From assembly GCF_050113715.1 (NCBI RefSeq), contig NZ_JBNJQR010000003.1:62001-126000 (forward strand): 64,000 nt of DNA, read 5' to 3'. Position 1 is the stretch's first letter. The number at the start of each line of letters is the position of its first letter. Made by a program: the position numbers and the translations under genes. This DNA comes from Brevibacillus_H ginsengisoli. Lineage in GTDB: Bacteria; Bacillota; Bacilli; Brevibacillales; Brevibacillaceae. A model generated the notes under the pieces. The model worked only from the letters and a program-made list of their open reading frames with translations, ran no database searches and was not told the DNA's origin. Positions 17,268 to 25,379 of this stretch are shown here, one piece after another.

Positions 17268-17936
17268 ATGAGTGAGTTTACTACCGGAGTACTATACCCG
17301 TGTAAGTATGAGCCCAAATTACTCCTGCACCTGTCCAGATTTAACCAACCCTATTTTCATAAAAATATTAACGAAGGGTGGAATGCGTTCTTTCTGGAAG
17401 ACGAGTGGCTTGAGACGGCCGATACGATTCAATTTCTCCTCAGGCTCTCAAACCATCATATTCCTTTGTTGTGGTTCCATGACGCGGAGGAGACTGGATG
17501 GGGATATCGCTTGTTTGACGGAGGAGCAGAGGTTTCTTCCGCCACGATCAGCTATGAGCTGGATATTGAAATGACCGAGGAGATTCTCGCGAAGCGCTAC
17601 CCAACCATCGAAATTGCTGAGGAAGTAATTCATAACGACAAATTACGCCAAGAATATGATGAAGTCTTACATCAAGTCGTGCATTCTGATCGTTTTCAAC
17701 AAGAGGTGGGCAAAGGAATCTCACGTTTTCGTCCACAATCGTTTAATCGTTTTCTTTCCCATAAGCAGGTTCAACAGTTATGTTCCTTGTTCGATGTATC
17801 CATGCTAACAGAATTTGACGATGATCTCGGCAGCTCCCTCCTGTACGATTCCGTTGATTTGTTCAAAGAAATCCTCGGAATCGAAGAGATGATGTGGGTC
17901 AATTACGCATATTTAGCTAGTGGTGGACGAGAGTAG
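17268..17936 (+). CDS. Hypothetical protein
   Basis: A soluble protein of 222 residues from ATG 17268, with GGTGG 6 bases upstream. The frame is open further up to a TTG at 17166, which would add 34 residues but has no ribosome site, so the start is uncertain. I see no known motif. A strong terminator follows. Confidence 0.55.
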   Translation: MSEFTTGVLYPCKYEPKLLLHLSRFNQPYFHKNINEGWNAFFLEDEWLETADTIQFLLRLSNHHIPLLWFHDAEETGWGYRLFDGGAEVSSATISYELDIEMTEEILAKRYPTIEIAEEVIHNDKLRQEYDEVLHQVVHSDRFQQEVGKGISRFRPQSFNRFLSHKQVQQLCSLFDVSMLTEFDDDLGSSLLYDSVDLFKEILGIEEMMWVNYAYLASGGRE

Positions 17937-17955
17937 AGTATGGGATACGAAAATG

Positions 17956-17995
17956 AAAAAATGCCAGGACAAAAGTGTCCGGCATTTTTGTTTTG
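17956..17995 (+). terminator. Intrinsic terminator
   Basis: AAAATGCC-GGACA pairs with TGTCCGGCATTTTT and continues into a T-rich tail. Confidence 0.75.
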
Positions 17996-18038
17996 TAGTT
18001 TTTTCGCCTTTAGCTTTTTTCTGTTTAGCTTAAACCTG

Positions 18039-18236
18039 CTTAAAAAAGACTTTGTCATTCGTAGTCTCCTTGGAAGTGATAACCTAGCGTAGGAGTGGAG
18101 AAAGGGGCTAGAGTCGCCACCCAACCCCGCAGGGGCGCGAAGCGTTTGGCGACGTCCCTTTCGAAATGACGAAGCGGACAGTGTATACCCCTTAGCGAAC
18201 TTCCACAGAGCGTAGAGGGACAAAGTCTTTTTCCAA
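18039..18236. repeat. Dispersed palindromic intergenic element, copy B (about 200 bp)
   Basis: The terminal inverted repeats are AAAAAGACTTTGTC near 18043 and GACAAAGTCTTTTT near 18219. Internal blocks CGTAGGA, GAGTCG-CA, CGAAG-G, CGAC, CCCTT and GCGGACAGT occur in the same order as in copy A at 12026-12226. The left part lies about 45 bases after a terminator, and the right end touches the cheW stop codon. Confidence 0.6.
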
Positions 18237-18716
18237 CTAAGCAGTTTTATGCAACCACTCTCCAAAAACCTCATCCAAATTCAACATCAATATCAGACGA
18301 TCCTCCATCCGGGCGATACCTTTGAGATATTTGCCTTCAATTCCGGCATAGATCGGCGGAGCGGGCTCAATCTGCTTGACCGGGATGCGGACAACCTCCG
18401 ACACTGCGTCAACCAGTATGCCAAGCTTTAGATTCGGCATGGATATATCAACAAATCGGCTGTCTTCCGTCATAGGAAGCGGCTCAAGCCCAAACATTTT
18501 ACGCAAATGGACGATGGGCAGAATATTTCCGCGCAAATCAATAACTCCTTCAACAAACGGTGGTGATTTAGGAAAACGGGTAACCGGCAATGGTTTAATG
18601 ATTTCTTTTACAACCGAGATTGGCACCCCGTAGAATTCTTCGCCCATTCGAAGCAGGATCGCATGATAATAATCCCCTTCATCTCCCCAACTGAATGTAC
18701 CTAGTGGTTCGCTCAT
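18237..18716 (-). CDS. cheW: CheW-like chemotaxis coupling protein
   Basis: A 159-residue protein made almost entirely of one CheW domain: YGVPISVVKEIIKP, EGVIDLRGNILPIVHLR and LGILVDAVSEVVRIP are hallmark stretches. It would bridge chemoreceptors to the CheA kinase at the membrane. It stands alone, not in a che operon, which is common for secondary CheW copies. The 3' end abuts repeat copy B. Confidence 0.9.
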   Translation of the reverse strand: MSEPLGTFSWGDEGDYYHAILLRMGEEFYGVPISVVKEIIKPLPVTRFPKSPPFVEGVIDLRGNILPIVHLRKMFGLEPLPMTEDSRFVDISMPNLKLGILVDAVSEVVRIPVKQIEPAPPIYAGIEGKYLKGIARMEDRLILMLNLDEVFGEWLHKTA

Positions 18717-18810
18717 AAATCAATTCCTCCTAGCAACTCTCTTACCTATCTTCTACCCAGGGATCTATGGGAAGAAACCTTCCCCCGATGAGTTTTTAGG
18801 CATTTACCTT

Positions 18811-19146
18811 TTAATCATTCGACGGAAAAGGAAGAATTCCTAGGGAGACGAGTACCACAAGCAAAAGACTTACGCCAAAACTGACAAATACGTTACGAGT
18901 GAACCGCATCGCGATCAAACAAATCAGACTGGCTACAATCAGCAAAGGACGGATGACCAAGTGATGCTGATCGATCAAAACAGACGGAAAAATTAAACCG
19001 GCAAAAATGCCAATTGGAATAAACGTCAGACCATTTTTAAGGCGGGGAGAGAATCGATCACTTGGCAGCCGTAAAAAAGCGCGCCTGCTCGCATAGGTAA
19101 CCGCGGCCATTCCGAGAAAAAGAAGTAGAACCGATAAGGTACTCAT
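18811..19146 (-). CDS. azlD: AzlD-family branched-chain amino acid export subunit
   Basis: A small hydrophobic protein (111 residues, about four transmembrane segments) that forms the small subunit of the AzlCD exporter. It carries the typical TYASRRAFLRL stretch after helix 1. Its ATG overlaps the azlC stop (ATGA), so the two are coupled. The family exports branched-chain amino acids or analogues such as 4-azaleucine. Confidence 0.85.
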   Translation of the reverse strand: MSTLSVLLLFLGMAAVTYASRRAFLRLPSDRFSPRLKNGLTFIPIGIFAGLIFPSVLIDQHHLVIRPLLIVASLICLIAMRFTRNVFVSFGVSLLLVVLVSLGILPFPSND

Positions 19147-19886
19147 GCTGTTTCCACCTCACTCGTCAAGGACTCTTGGGCGGAAGTTTGTTTCTTTTCA
19201 TCGGTAGGCAAGAAATAACCAACCGCAAAAGCAATCACACCCGCAATTAACAGATGCAAGCCGCTTGGCAAAATGAAGCTCATTCCGACGGCTACAGCCC
19301 CACAGATCACAAAGGTTACAACCCGAACCAGGGAAGTCAATTGATAATAAGCAAGTGCGAGGAACATAGCCGTGAAGCTAAACCCTAGACCAAGCGCTTC
19401 CGGATCAGGAATCCATTGACCCGCCACTGTGCCAAGCAGGGTGCCTGTGAACCATCCCAGATAGAGAGATAGACAGACAGAGGTGATATACGCCGCATCA
19501 CTTGAATGGTGACGAAAGCGGTTCAGCGAGATGGCGTATTGTTCATCGGTCAGAAAGAAGGCAAAAACATTCACTTGTCTGCTTGAGAATTGCTGATAAT
19601 GCGGGGAGATGGATAACCCCATTAACAGATGACGTGAGTTTAGCAGGAAGGTTGCCAGTACAATCGCCCACAAACTGCTATGTTCGCTTATCATCGAGAG
19701 CGCGGTAAATTGTGCTGAACCGGCGTACACGACAAGGGACATGGCGAGTGTCTGCCAGACGGTTAAACCGGCCTGTAAAGACAACATGCCAAATATCGCA
19801 CCAAACAACATAAGACTAACCGTGATTGGTAAGGAGTCCAACAGGCCTTGCCGCCAAGAGGACAAATTGGGTCGGGCTGAATTCAC
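19143..19886 (-). CDS. azlC: AzlC-family branched-chain amino acid exporter
   Basis: The large subunit of 247 residues with about 6-7 hydrophobic segments. QGLLDSLPITVSLMLFGAIFG and VYAGSAQFTAL are characteristic of AzlC. The start is GTG 19886, because AAAGGAG lies 8 bases upstream; an in-frame TTG at 19904 precedes that ribosome site. It heads the azlCD operon. No AzlB-type regulator gene is adjacent. Confidence 0.87.
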   Translation of the reverse strand: MNSARPNLSSWRQGLLDSLPITVSLMLFGAIFGMLSLQAGLTVWQTLAMSLVVYAGSAQFTALSMISEHSSLWAIVLATFLLNSRHLLMGLSISPHYQQFSSRQVNVFAFFLTDEQYAISLNRFRHHSSDAAYITSVCLSLYLGWFTGTLLGTVAGQWIPDPEALGLGFSFTAMFLALAYYQLTSLVRVVTFVICGAVAVGMSFILPSGLHLLIAGVIAFAVGYFLPTDEKKQTSAQESLTSEVETA

Positions 19887-20066
19887 GAATGACGCTCCTT
19901 TCAACTTGTAAGCACTGAACCAAGAATTTGCATGCCAGATTTGATCTGATCACTTGTTTCACTCCTTGGAGCGAATTATATGGTTTACACTATAATCTGA
20001 TTGTTCTTGAAATAAAAGAGCCAATTCTTCTATTTTGAAAAACCAGTCAGATTTTACAGGTACAGT

Positions 20067-20096
20067 GAAAAAGCAAAGCAGACAGACTACTTTGCT
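20067..20096 (-). terminator. Intrinsic terminator
   Basis: On the minus strand AGCAAAG and CTTTGCT pair and run into T5, ending the hypothetical gene at 20124. Confidence 0.6.
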
Positions 20097-20123
20097 AGAA
20101 ACTCTCATAAGTATGAATGTCGA

Positions 20124-20648
20124 TTACTTCAGTTCAGGAGGAGTGTCCAGAGTATTGCCGACCTCCAAGGCGAACTCAAAGTCTTCTATGTCGTAAAATT
20201 GTACCGGAATCTCATGTTGAAGCATACGTTCCTGCCAATCCACCTGATCGGTAAGGATGGAAGCGTGAAGCCGCATGGCGGTGACCATCAGCTCTGTTTC
20301 AATCGGGTCAAAAAGCTCTCCCCAGGAAGCTGGATCGCTTGCTTTTATCAACGTGAATTGAATATGATCCTGAAACGGAAAGGTAATAGTGGACCAAGGG
20401 GCCACTAATGCTCTCTCCATTTGTTTACGCTTGAAGGGTTCGGAAAAGTAGTGAATCATGTCCTTCAGTACGTCACGCACATGCCGATCGTCTGCGGGAT
20501 CAGGCATGATCGGTTCTGTTGTTTGCAAGATTTCGTCTAGTTCATAAATGGTGGACAAAGGCAAGACATATTCCACCGGTTCGGATGGGGAGAGTAGTTC
20601 ACCATAGATGGCCAACATAACGCCCTCCATCACAAAACGCTTTCTCAT
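20124..20648 (-). CDS. Hypothetical protein
   Basis: A soluble acidic protein of 174 residues, family not recognised. ATG 20648 is chosen because AAGGGGGG lies about 6 bases upstream; a longer open frame reaches 20699. It is transcribed away from the TerC riboswitch region. No motif suggests a reaction. Confidence 0.6.
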   Translation of the reverse strand: MRKRFVMEGVMLAIYGELLSPSEPVEYVLPLSTIYELDEILQTTEPIMPDPADDRHVRDVLKDMIHYFSEPFKRKQMERALVAPWSTITFPFQDHIQFTLIKASDPASWGELFDPIETELMVTAMRLHASILTDQVDWQERMLQHEIPVQFYDIEDFEFALEVGNTLDTPPELK

Positions 20649-20741
20649 CGGATAGCCCCCCTTGTATCCCATGATACTCAAATCATGGATTGACAACAAC
20701 CCTCTTTAGCGAGTAACATATTAGTACAAGTGAATGTGTTC

Positions 20742-20870
20742 TTCCAAAGGGGAGTAGCTTTTACAGCAAAGTCGTCATTACAGGACTAGATGTCCTCGGC
20801 TTTGTTGGCAACGTACCTGTTGTTAGCAAGACCTTTGCCTATGAACTATCGTAGGTAAGGGTCTTTTTAT
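20742..20870 (+). promoter_or_regulatory. yybP-ykoY manganese riboswitch with terminator
   Basis: AAAGGGGAGTAGC (from 20746), the short hairpin GGACTAGATGTCC, then CGGCTTTGTTGGCAACGTACC match the conserved yybP-ykoY (Mn2+-sensing) aptamer. The terminator stem 20828-20864 (AAGACCTTTGCCTA with TAGGTAAGGGTCTT, then T5) forms the expression platform. It lies directly upstream of a TerC-family gene, its usual target. Mn2+ binding would favour readthrough. Confidence 0.88.
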
Positions 20871-20934
20871 TTTGACCTCTTGCCTACAGACAACAATCGT
20901 ATCTTGTCAATAAAGCGAAGAGGAGTTGGATTGA

Positions 20935-21666
20935 ATGTTTGGAATGGAATTTACGGAATTTATTTCATCACTTTTGTTGATTATTGCCATTGATATTGTT
21001 TTGGGTGGCGATAATGCGCTTGTGATTGCCATGGCAAGCCGCAAACTGCCCGCTGAACAGAAAAAGAAGGCGATATTTTACGGGACTGCGCTTGCTATCC
21101 TGATTCGAATCGTCGCAACTGTGGCGGCCGCAATGCTGCTTCAAGTCAAATATTTGTTTCTAGTCGGGGGACTTATCCTCGTGTGGATATCCTATAAATT
21201 ATTGGCTGATGAGAACGAAAGCCACGATATCCAGGCGGGAAATAATTTGATGCAGGCCATTAAAACGATTGTTTTGGCCGACGTCATGATGGGGCTGGAT
21301 AATGTACTGGCTATCGCGGGTGCCGCACATGGCGAATTGTTGATCATCATCATTGGTCTTTTAATCAGTGTTCCGATTATGATCTGGGGAAGTAATTTGA
21401 TTTTGAAAGCGATGGAGCGCTATGCTTGGTTAATTTATGCGGGTTCTGCCGTGCTTGCTTGGACAGCGGCCAAAATGATCACACATGAAAAGGCCATTGA
21501 ACATCTGTTTGTCTCACCATGGGTATTGTATGGCTTCAAACTTTTCGTGGTTGCCTTGGTGATTGGCGCAGGGCTGTGGTCTCGAACAAGAATGAATAAG
21601 GCTTCACAGCTTCACAAGAAGCATGAAATAGAGCTAGAAGAGAAGAATCAAGCGACCGGTTCTTAA
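20935..21666 (+). CDS. TerC-family membrane protein, probable Mn2+ exporter
   Basis: A polytopic membrane protein of 243 residues. The two TerC acidic motifs GGDNALVIAMA (residues 23-33) and LDNVLAIAGAA (near 120) are present, in the repeated-half arrangement of the LysE/TerC group. Bacillus relatives (MeeF/MeeY) metallate or export manganese, and the upstream yybP-ykoY riboswitch supports that role. AGAGGAG precedes the ATG. The C-terminal 25 residues are charged and cytoplasmic. Confidence 0.88.
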   Translation: MFGMEFTEFISSLLLIIAIDIVLGGDNALVIAMASRKLPAEQKKKAIFYGTALAILIRIVATVAAAMLLQVKYLFLVGGLILVWISYKLLADENESHDIQAGNNLMQAIKTIVLADVMMGLDNVLAIAGAAHGELLIIIIGLLISVPIMIWGSNLILKAMERYAWLIYAGSAVLAWTAAKMITHEKAIEHLFVSPWVLYGFKLFVVALVIGAGLWSRTRMNKASQLHKKHEIELEEKNQATGS

Positions 21667-21692
21667 CTATAGAGAACGACCGTTTTCACAGC

Positions 21693-21725
21693 AAAAAGGC
21701 AGGCTATTCGTTAGCCTGCCTTTTT
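21693..21725. terminator. Bidirectional terminator
   Basis: AAAAAGGCAGGCTA and TAGCCTGCCTTTTT form a perfect stem with a TTCG loop. It ends the TerC gene on the plus strand and the RacA-like gene on the minus strand. Confidence 0.9.
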
Positions 21726-21741
21726 GGTATTTCAGAAGGAA

Positions 21742-22365
21742 TTAATCTGCAGCTACCCGGTCTGTGCGACTGAACCAGCGAAACGGGTTAAGCGACCAGC
21801 GAGCACCTGTGCGATCCGTCCGATGCTTGCGCCGGGTCAAGCGTTGATGCATAAGGTCCATTTCAAATGTGACACGACGCATCTCCAAGCGCAGCGATTC
21901 CTGTCTTTCTTCCATATCCGCTATTTTTTGAAGAATGGTGCTTTGCATTTGCTGCATGGTGGAGAGGTTCGCGATTTCTTGTTGAAATTGGAGTAAGGCT
22001 TCACTTACGGTCAATTCGATTTCGCGAAATGTTGACTGCAGCTGCTTGGAATCCTGAAGCATCACGGCTGTTTCATTGGCCGCCTCCTCTTCATCGATAA
22101 ACCGCATATCTTCCGTGAGTAGTCCTTCTGCCATCATTTGTTGATGTATATCTCGAAGCGAGGAGTTCCCTGCATCTTTTCGAATTTTCACTTCTTTCAG
22201 CAATTGGAAACCAAGTTCACTGATCAGGTAATGACCTTGTGGATTCTTCTGCTTGTCCGTTATCGGGACAAACAAATCAAGCCAATTACGCAAAGTTCTA
22301 ACGTGTACATTCAACCGATCCGCTACTTCCTTCGAAGCCATCCATACCTGTACATCCAGACTCAT
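21742..22365 (-). CDS. RacA-like MerR-type HTH protein with coiled coil
   Basis: A 207-residue protein with an N-terminal winged helix-turn-helix (WMASKEVADRLNVHVRTLRNW, about residues 8-27) like MerR/RacA. A predicted coiled coil spans about 95-165 (heptad pattern around IADMEERQESLRLEMRR), and the C terminus is basic. In Bacillus, RacA ties the chromosome origin to the cell pole during sporulation; this architecture fits, though other MerR-like/coiled-coil proteins share it. ATG 22365 has AAGGAG at a good distance. Confidence 0.6.
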   Translation of the reverse strand: MSLDVQVWMASKEVADRLNVHVRTLRNWLDLFVPITDKQKNPQGHYLISELGFQLLKEVKIRKDAGNSSLRDIHQQMMAEGLLTEDMRFIDEEEAANETAVMLQDSKQLQSTFREIELTVSEALLQFQQEIANLSTMQQMQSTILQKIADMEERQESLRLEMRRVTFEMDLMHQRLTRRKHRTDRTGARWSLNPFRWFSRTDRVAAD

Positions 22366-22476
22366 TGCTATCACTCCTTATCGAACCTTTTCCGAGGTAA
22401 GCTCATTATAGCACCTATTTTTCCCGGAAATAGAGAATCGACAAAGGTTCTAAAAACTAGTGGATTTTCGGCAGGA

Positions 22477-23130
22477 TCACGTGCTTTTGTCAATTGATGG
22501 AAGCTCGTTTTCGCGGAAAAATGTAACCTGCCCCAGCTCTTCCTCATAGAGTACCCACTCCGGGTTTTGGCCCTTGATGGAGCCTACATTAATCGCCCAA
22601 TATCTTGCGGGATCCAGCTGAATTGGGGTGCCAAAATCGAACGGTTTCTTTTCAGGCGACCACTTTTTCCCCGCCCATCTAACCTGAAAGAGCCTGCTAT
22701 AGTGCGTATGTCCAAAGAAGAGAAGGTGCTTCTTCATTTGCCGAGGATAGGGAAACCAATTCTCTTCATTGACGAATTGATGGCCATGCTCCAAACGGGC
22801 ATCGGACAGCTCAATCGCTTGAGGAAGCGTCAGGTAGAATCGCAGGTCTTGATCTGCTTGATAAAGCGGAATCAGACTTCGGATTCTCTCTTCCTGATTG
22901 CCCGTGATGCAGGAGATGTTTTTTAATCGTTTGTATAATTTGGGGTCATGATCAACGACTTGATCCAGAAAGGAGAATTGAAAGGTATGGAGGTGAGTCT
23001 TGCTAATTTTGCATTCAAAAAGATCCCCTAAACAATAAATATGATCCACCTCATGCAAAGCGATAGACTCCAATACCTGACGAAGTTTCTTACGTTCTCC
23101 GTGGATATCGCTGATGATCGCTATTTTCAT
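22477..23130 (-). CDS. Calcineurin-like metallophosphoesterase
   Basis: A 217-residue phosphoesterase with the full metal-ligand set: ISDIHGE (residues 6-12), LGDLFE, TGNQEE (in place of GNHE), EHGHQF and FGHTHYSR. It resembles the YfcE/MJ0936-type phosphodiesterases. ATG 23130 starts MKIAIISDIHG, with GGGGGAAG upstream; upstream ATGs lack good spacing. The substitution of GNH by GNQ in the third block changes one metal/acid residue and may lower or alter activity. Confidence 0.8.
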   Translation of the reverse strand: MKIAIISDIHGERKKLRQVLESIALHEVDHIYCLGDLFECKISKTHLHTFQFSFLDQVVDHDPKLYKRLKNISCITGNQEERIRSLIPLYQADQDLRFYLTLPQAIELSDARLEHGHQFVNEENWFPYPRQMKKHLLFFGHTHYSRLFQVRWAGKKWSPEKKPFDFGTPIQLDPARYWAINVGSIKGQNPEWVLYEEELGQVTFFRENELPSIDKST

Positions 23131-23278
23131 CGCCATCTTCCCCCAATCCAAACTCATTACTTTCTGTATTGTATCATTCACACGAGTAGCAGGAAACCTT
23201 TTACATAATCACGCGAAGATCGAAATAGAATGGATGATAGGATGTCCTAATCGCTACACAGAAAGAAGGGCGAGACTC

Positions 23279-24004
23279 TTGTCGCTATCTTTACCGATCC
23301 TCTTGATCATCGCAGCGCTGGCAAGTGTACTGGGTGGTTCCTTGCTATATTTTCGAAAAACGTGGTCAGAACAGTCCTTGCTCGCATTGGTCAGTATTGG
23401 CGGAGGATTACTTTTCTCACTGACGATTCTCGATATGCTTCCCTACAGTATGGGAGAACATCAATCGCGCATGCCGTTTGTCTTGCTCGGATTCGCCTGT
23501 TTATTCGTAATTGAAGCGCTCTCCAAAAATGATCATGAAATCGGAATTTCGAGTGTCATCGGGATTACCTCAGGATTTCTGCTGCATGCCTTTATGGAGG
23601 GGGTTTCCATGGAGGCTAGCTTCCAAGTCAATGCCCAGTTGGGACTCTCAGTTTTCCTCGCGCTTATTCTGCATAAAATTCCAGATGGGATTTCACTCGC
23701 CTCAATCCTGTTAATTGCGACGGGGAAAAGAGAGATCGCGTTTCTCGGGGCGACGGCCTTAGGCATCGTCACATTGCTCGGAGCGTGGGTAATGGACCTC
23801 GTGGAGAAATCCTTTGCCACAGTTGGCGTTGATCTTGTTTTTGCGATTGCCACAGGTGTGTTTCTTTACGTATCCGCCAGTCACCTGGTTCCGCTTATTC
23901 AGCGAAAAGGGGGAAGAAACAGCAGCTTATTTTTTTTCTTAGCTGTTTTGGGGTATCTGATCCTTTCTCTTTTCTTTCAAGGAAACAACCACACGCACGT
24001 ATAG
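23279..24004 (+). CDS. ZIP-family divalent metal transporter
   Basis: A membrane protein of 241 residues with about seven hydrophobic segments. Helix 4 carries LLHAFMEGVSME and helix 5 LILHKIPDGISLAS, the paired His/Glu and His/Asp metal sites of ZIP proteins. TTG 23279 with AAGGG 8 bases upstream is my preferred start; the frame is open as far as 23114, overlapping the divergent phosphoesterase start. Zinc or iron uptake is typical for the family. Confidence 0.75.
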   Translation: MSLSLPILLIIAALASVLGGSLLYFRKTWSEQSLLALVSIGGGLLFSLTILDMLPYSMGEHQSRMPFVLLGFACLFVIEALSKNDHEIGISSVIGITSGFLLHAFMEGVSMEASFQVNAQLGLSVFLALILHKIPDGISLASILLIATGKREIAFLGATALGIVTLLGAWVMDLVEKSFATVGVDLVFAIATGVFLYVSASHLVPLIQRKGGRNSSLFFFLAVLGYLILSLFFQGNNHTHV

Positions 24005-24058
24005 AGCAAGCCGTTTTTTTCCACTCTACAAGTATCCGATTAACAAGGAGGCGAACAG

Positions 24059-24250
24059 ATGGCTGACACAGTAGATTCAATGATGAAGGAATCTAGCCTG
24101 CAAGAAACCAGTCAAAGCGTACATACGCAATCCGAGTTGCCGATACAAGGAACAGCCCTCAATCCGATCGAAACCAAGTGGAGTATGAACGATACGGCGA
24201 CAGCCATGCCAGCGGATCAGTTAGCGAATGCCATGCAACAAGGTGAGTAG
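24059..24250 (+). CDS. Small hypothetical protein (63 aa)
   Basis: A hydrophilic Gln/Ser/Thr/Met-rich protein of 63 residues with no membrane segment. CAAGGAGG lies about 8 bases before the ATG, which supports translation. It lies about 55 bases after the ZIP gene. It does not look like a small acid-soluble spore protein of the alpha/beta class. Confidence 0.55.
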   Translation: MADTVDSMMKESSLQETSQSVHTQSELPIQGTALNPIETKWSMNDTATAMPADQLANAMQQGE

Positions 24251-24375
24251 ACTTGCCCGGATTAGCCACCATGCTTCCCTTCTGTCAAAATTCGACCAGC
24301 TTTGCTCTCGTAACTGAAGAGAGAATCGTTTATAATGGCTAAGAATAAGTTGGTAGGGAAGGAGCTTTTTACATA

Positions 24376-25152
24376 ATGAATACTTTATTGCAAGGCAAAA
24401 ATATCGTAGTTATGGGTGTGGCTAACCACCGCAGTATCGCATGGGGAATCGCTCAATCTCTGTCCAAAGCAGGAGCAAACCTGATTTTCACTTATCTTGG
24501 CGAGCGTTTGCGCGAGAATGTGGCGGAATTGGCCGCAACATTGGATCAACCGGAACAAATCCTCATTCCTTGTGATGTATCCAAGGATGAAGATGTTGCT
24601 CGCGCTTTTGCTGAAATCAAAGAAAAAGTGGGCGTAATTCACGGATTAGCTCATTGCATTGCATTTGCTAAAACAGAAGAACTTGACGGTGAGTTCGTGA
24701 ATACCTCTCGTGACGGTTATGCGTTGGCGCAAGACATTAGCGCGTACTCCCTTGTAGCAGTTGCGCGTGAAGCTCGTCATCTGATGACAGAGGGCGGAAG
24801 TATCGTTACCTTGACATACCTTGGCGGAGAAAAGGTCATCCCGAACTACAACGTAATGGGCGTAGCAAAAGCAGCCTTGGACATGTCTATGCGTTATCTG
24901 GCGAGTGACCTGGGTAAAGACAACATCCGTGTCAACGCGATTTCCGCAGGTCCAATCCGTACGTTGGCGGCTAAAGGTGTTCGCAACTTCAATGCGCTGA
25001 TCAAAAATATTGAAGAAAAAGCACCGCTTCGTCGCACCGTAGACCAATCTGACGTTGGGGATACCGCGCTCTTCTTGTTCAGTAACCTGTCTCGCGGTAT
25101 TACTGGTGAACTAATCCACGTAGACGCGGGCTACAACATCGTCGGTTATTAA
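24376..25152 (+). CDS. fabI: Enoyl-[acyl-carrier-protein] reductase (NADH) FabI
   Basis: A 258-residue short-chain-dehydrogenase-fold enzyme of fatty-acid elongation. It reduces enoyl-ACP with NAD(P)H in the cytoplasm. The cofactor loop VMGVANHRSIAWGIA and the catalytic Tyr-x6-Lys in PNYNVMGVAKAALDMS are typical of FabI, with YLGGEKVIPNYN just before. AGGGAAGGAG precedes the ATG. No FapR-type operator could be read upstream. Confidence 0.95.
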   Translation: MNTLLQGKNIVVMGVANHRSIAWGIAQSLSKAGANLIFTYLGERLRENVAELAATLDQPEQILIPCDVSKDEDVARAFAEIKEKVGVIHGLAHCIAFAKTEELDGEFVNTSRDGYALAQDISAYSLVAVAREARHLMTEGGSIVTLTYLGGEKVIPNYNVMGVAKAALDMSMRYLASDLGKDNIRVNAISAGPIRTLAAKGVRNFNALIKNIEEKAPLRRTVDQSDVGDTALFLFSNLSRGITGELIHVDAGYNIVGY

Positions 25153-25191
25153 TCGCACCTTCAGCTGTTAAGAAACTTCGCAACACGAATA

Positions 25192-25244
25192 AAAGGCTTC
25201 CTCTCTTGAAACCCTAAGAAAAAAGGGCAAAGGAGGAAGCCTTT
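25192..25244. promoter_or_regulatory. Long hairpin that covers the ribosome site of the 44-codon gene
   Basis: AAAGGCTTCCTC (25192-25203) is perfectly complementary to GAGGAAGCCTTT (25233-25244). The AAGGAGG ribosome site for the ATG at 25245 lies in the 3' arm. The hairpin could also act as a terminator for fabI, but it lacks a clean T run. Confidence 0.6.
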
Positions 25245-25379
25245 ATGTTTTGGCCATTTGCTACATCTGTAGAAGAGTTGTTGATTTATACAGGAAGAGC
25301 CGACCTGTTTTATTACGCCGATGATCAACATCCCAAACAGGAACCATCCGACGAGACAAGCGGTGAATCTGCTAACTAA
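25245..25379 (+). CDS. Small hypothetical protein (44 aa)
   Basis: ATG 25245 to TAA 25377-25379 encodes 44 residues beginning MFWPFATSVEELL and ending in a charged/polar tail. AAAGGAGG lies 7-8 bases upstream, an ideal ribosome site, but it is buried in the stem at 25192-25244. The last 8 bases overlap the convergent helicase gene. The first half is hydrophobic/aromatic but too short for a clear transmembrane helix. The function is unknown. Confidence 0.5.
   Translation: MFWPFATSVEELLIYTGRADLFYYADDQHPKQEPSDETSGESAN

Noticed and set aside
17903..18274. Minus-strand open frame of 123 codons
   Set aside because: It runs through the terminator and the whole palindromic repeat copy B and has no ribosome site or family likeness, so it is best seen as repeat sequence.
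24826..25047. Minus-strand open frame across fabI
   Set aside because: It lies fully within the fabI coding region, whose enzyme motifs are unambiguous.
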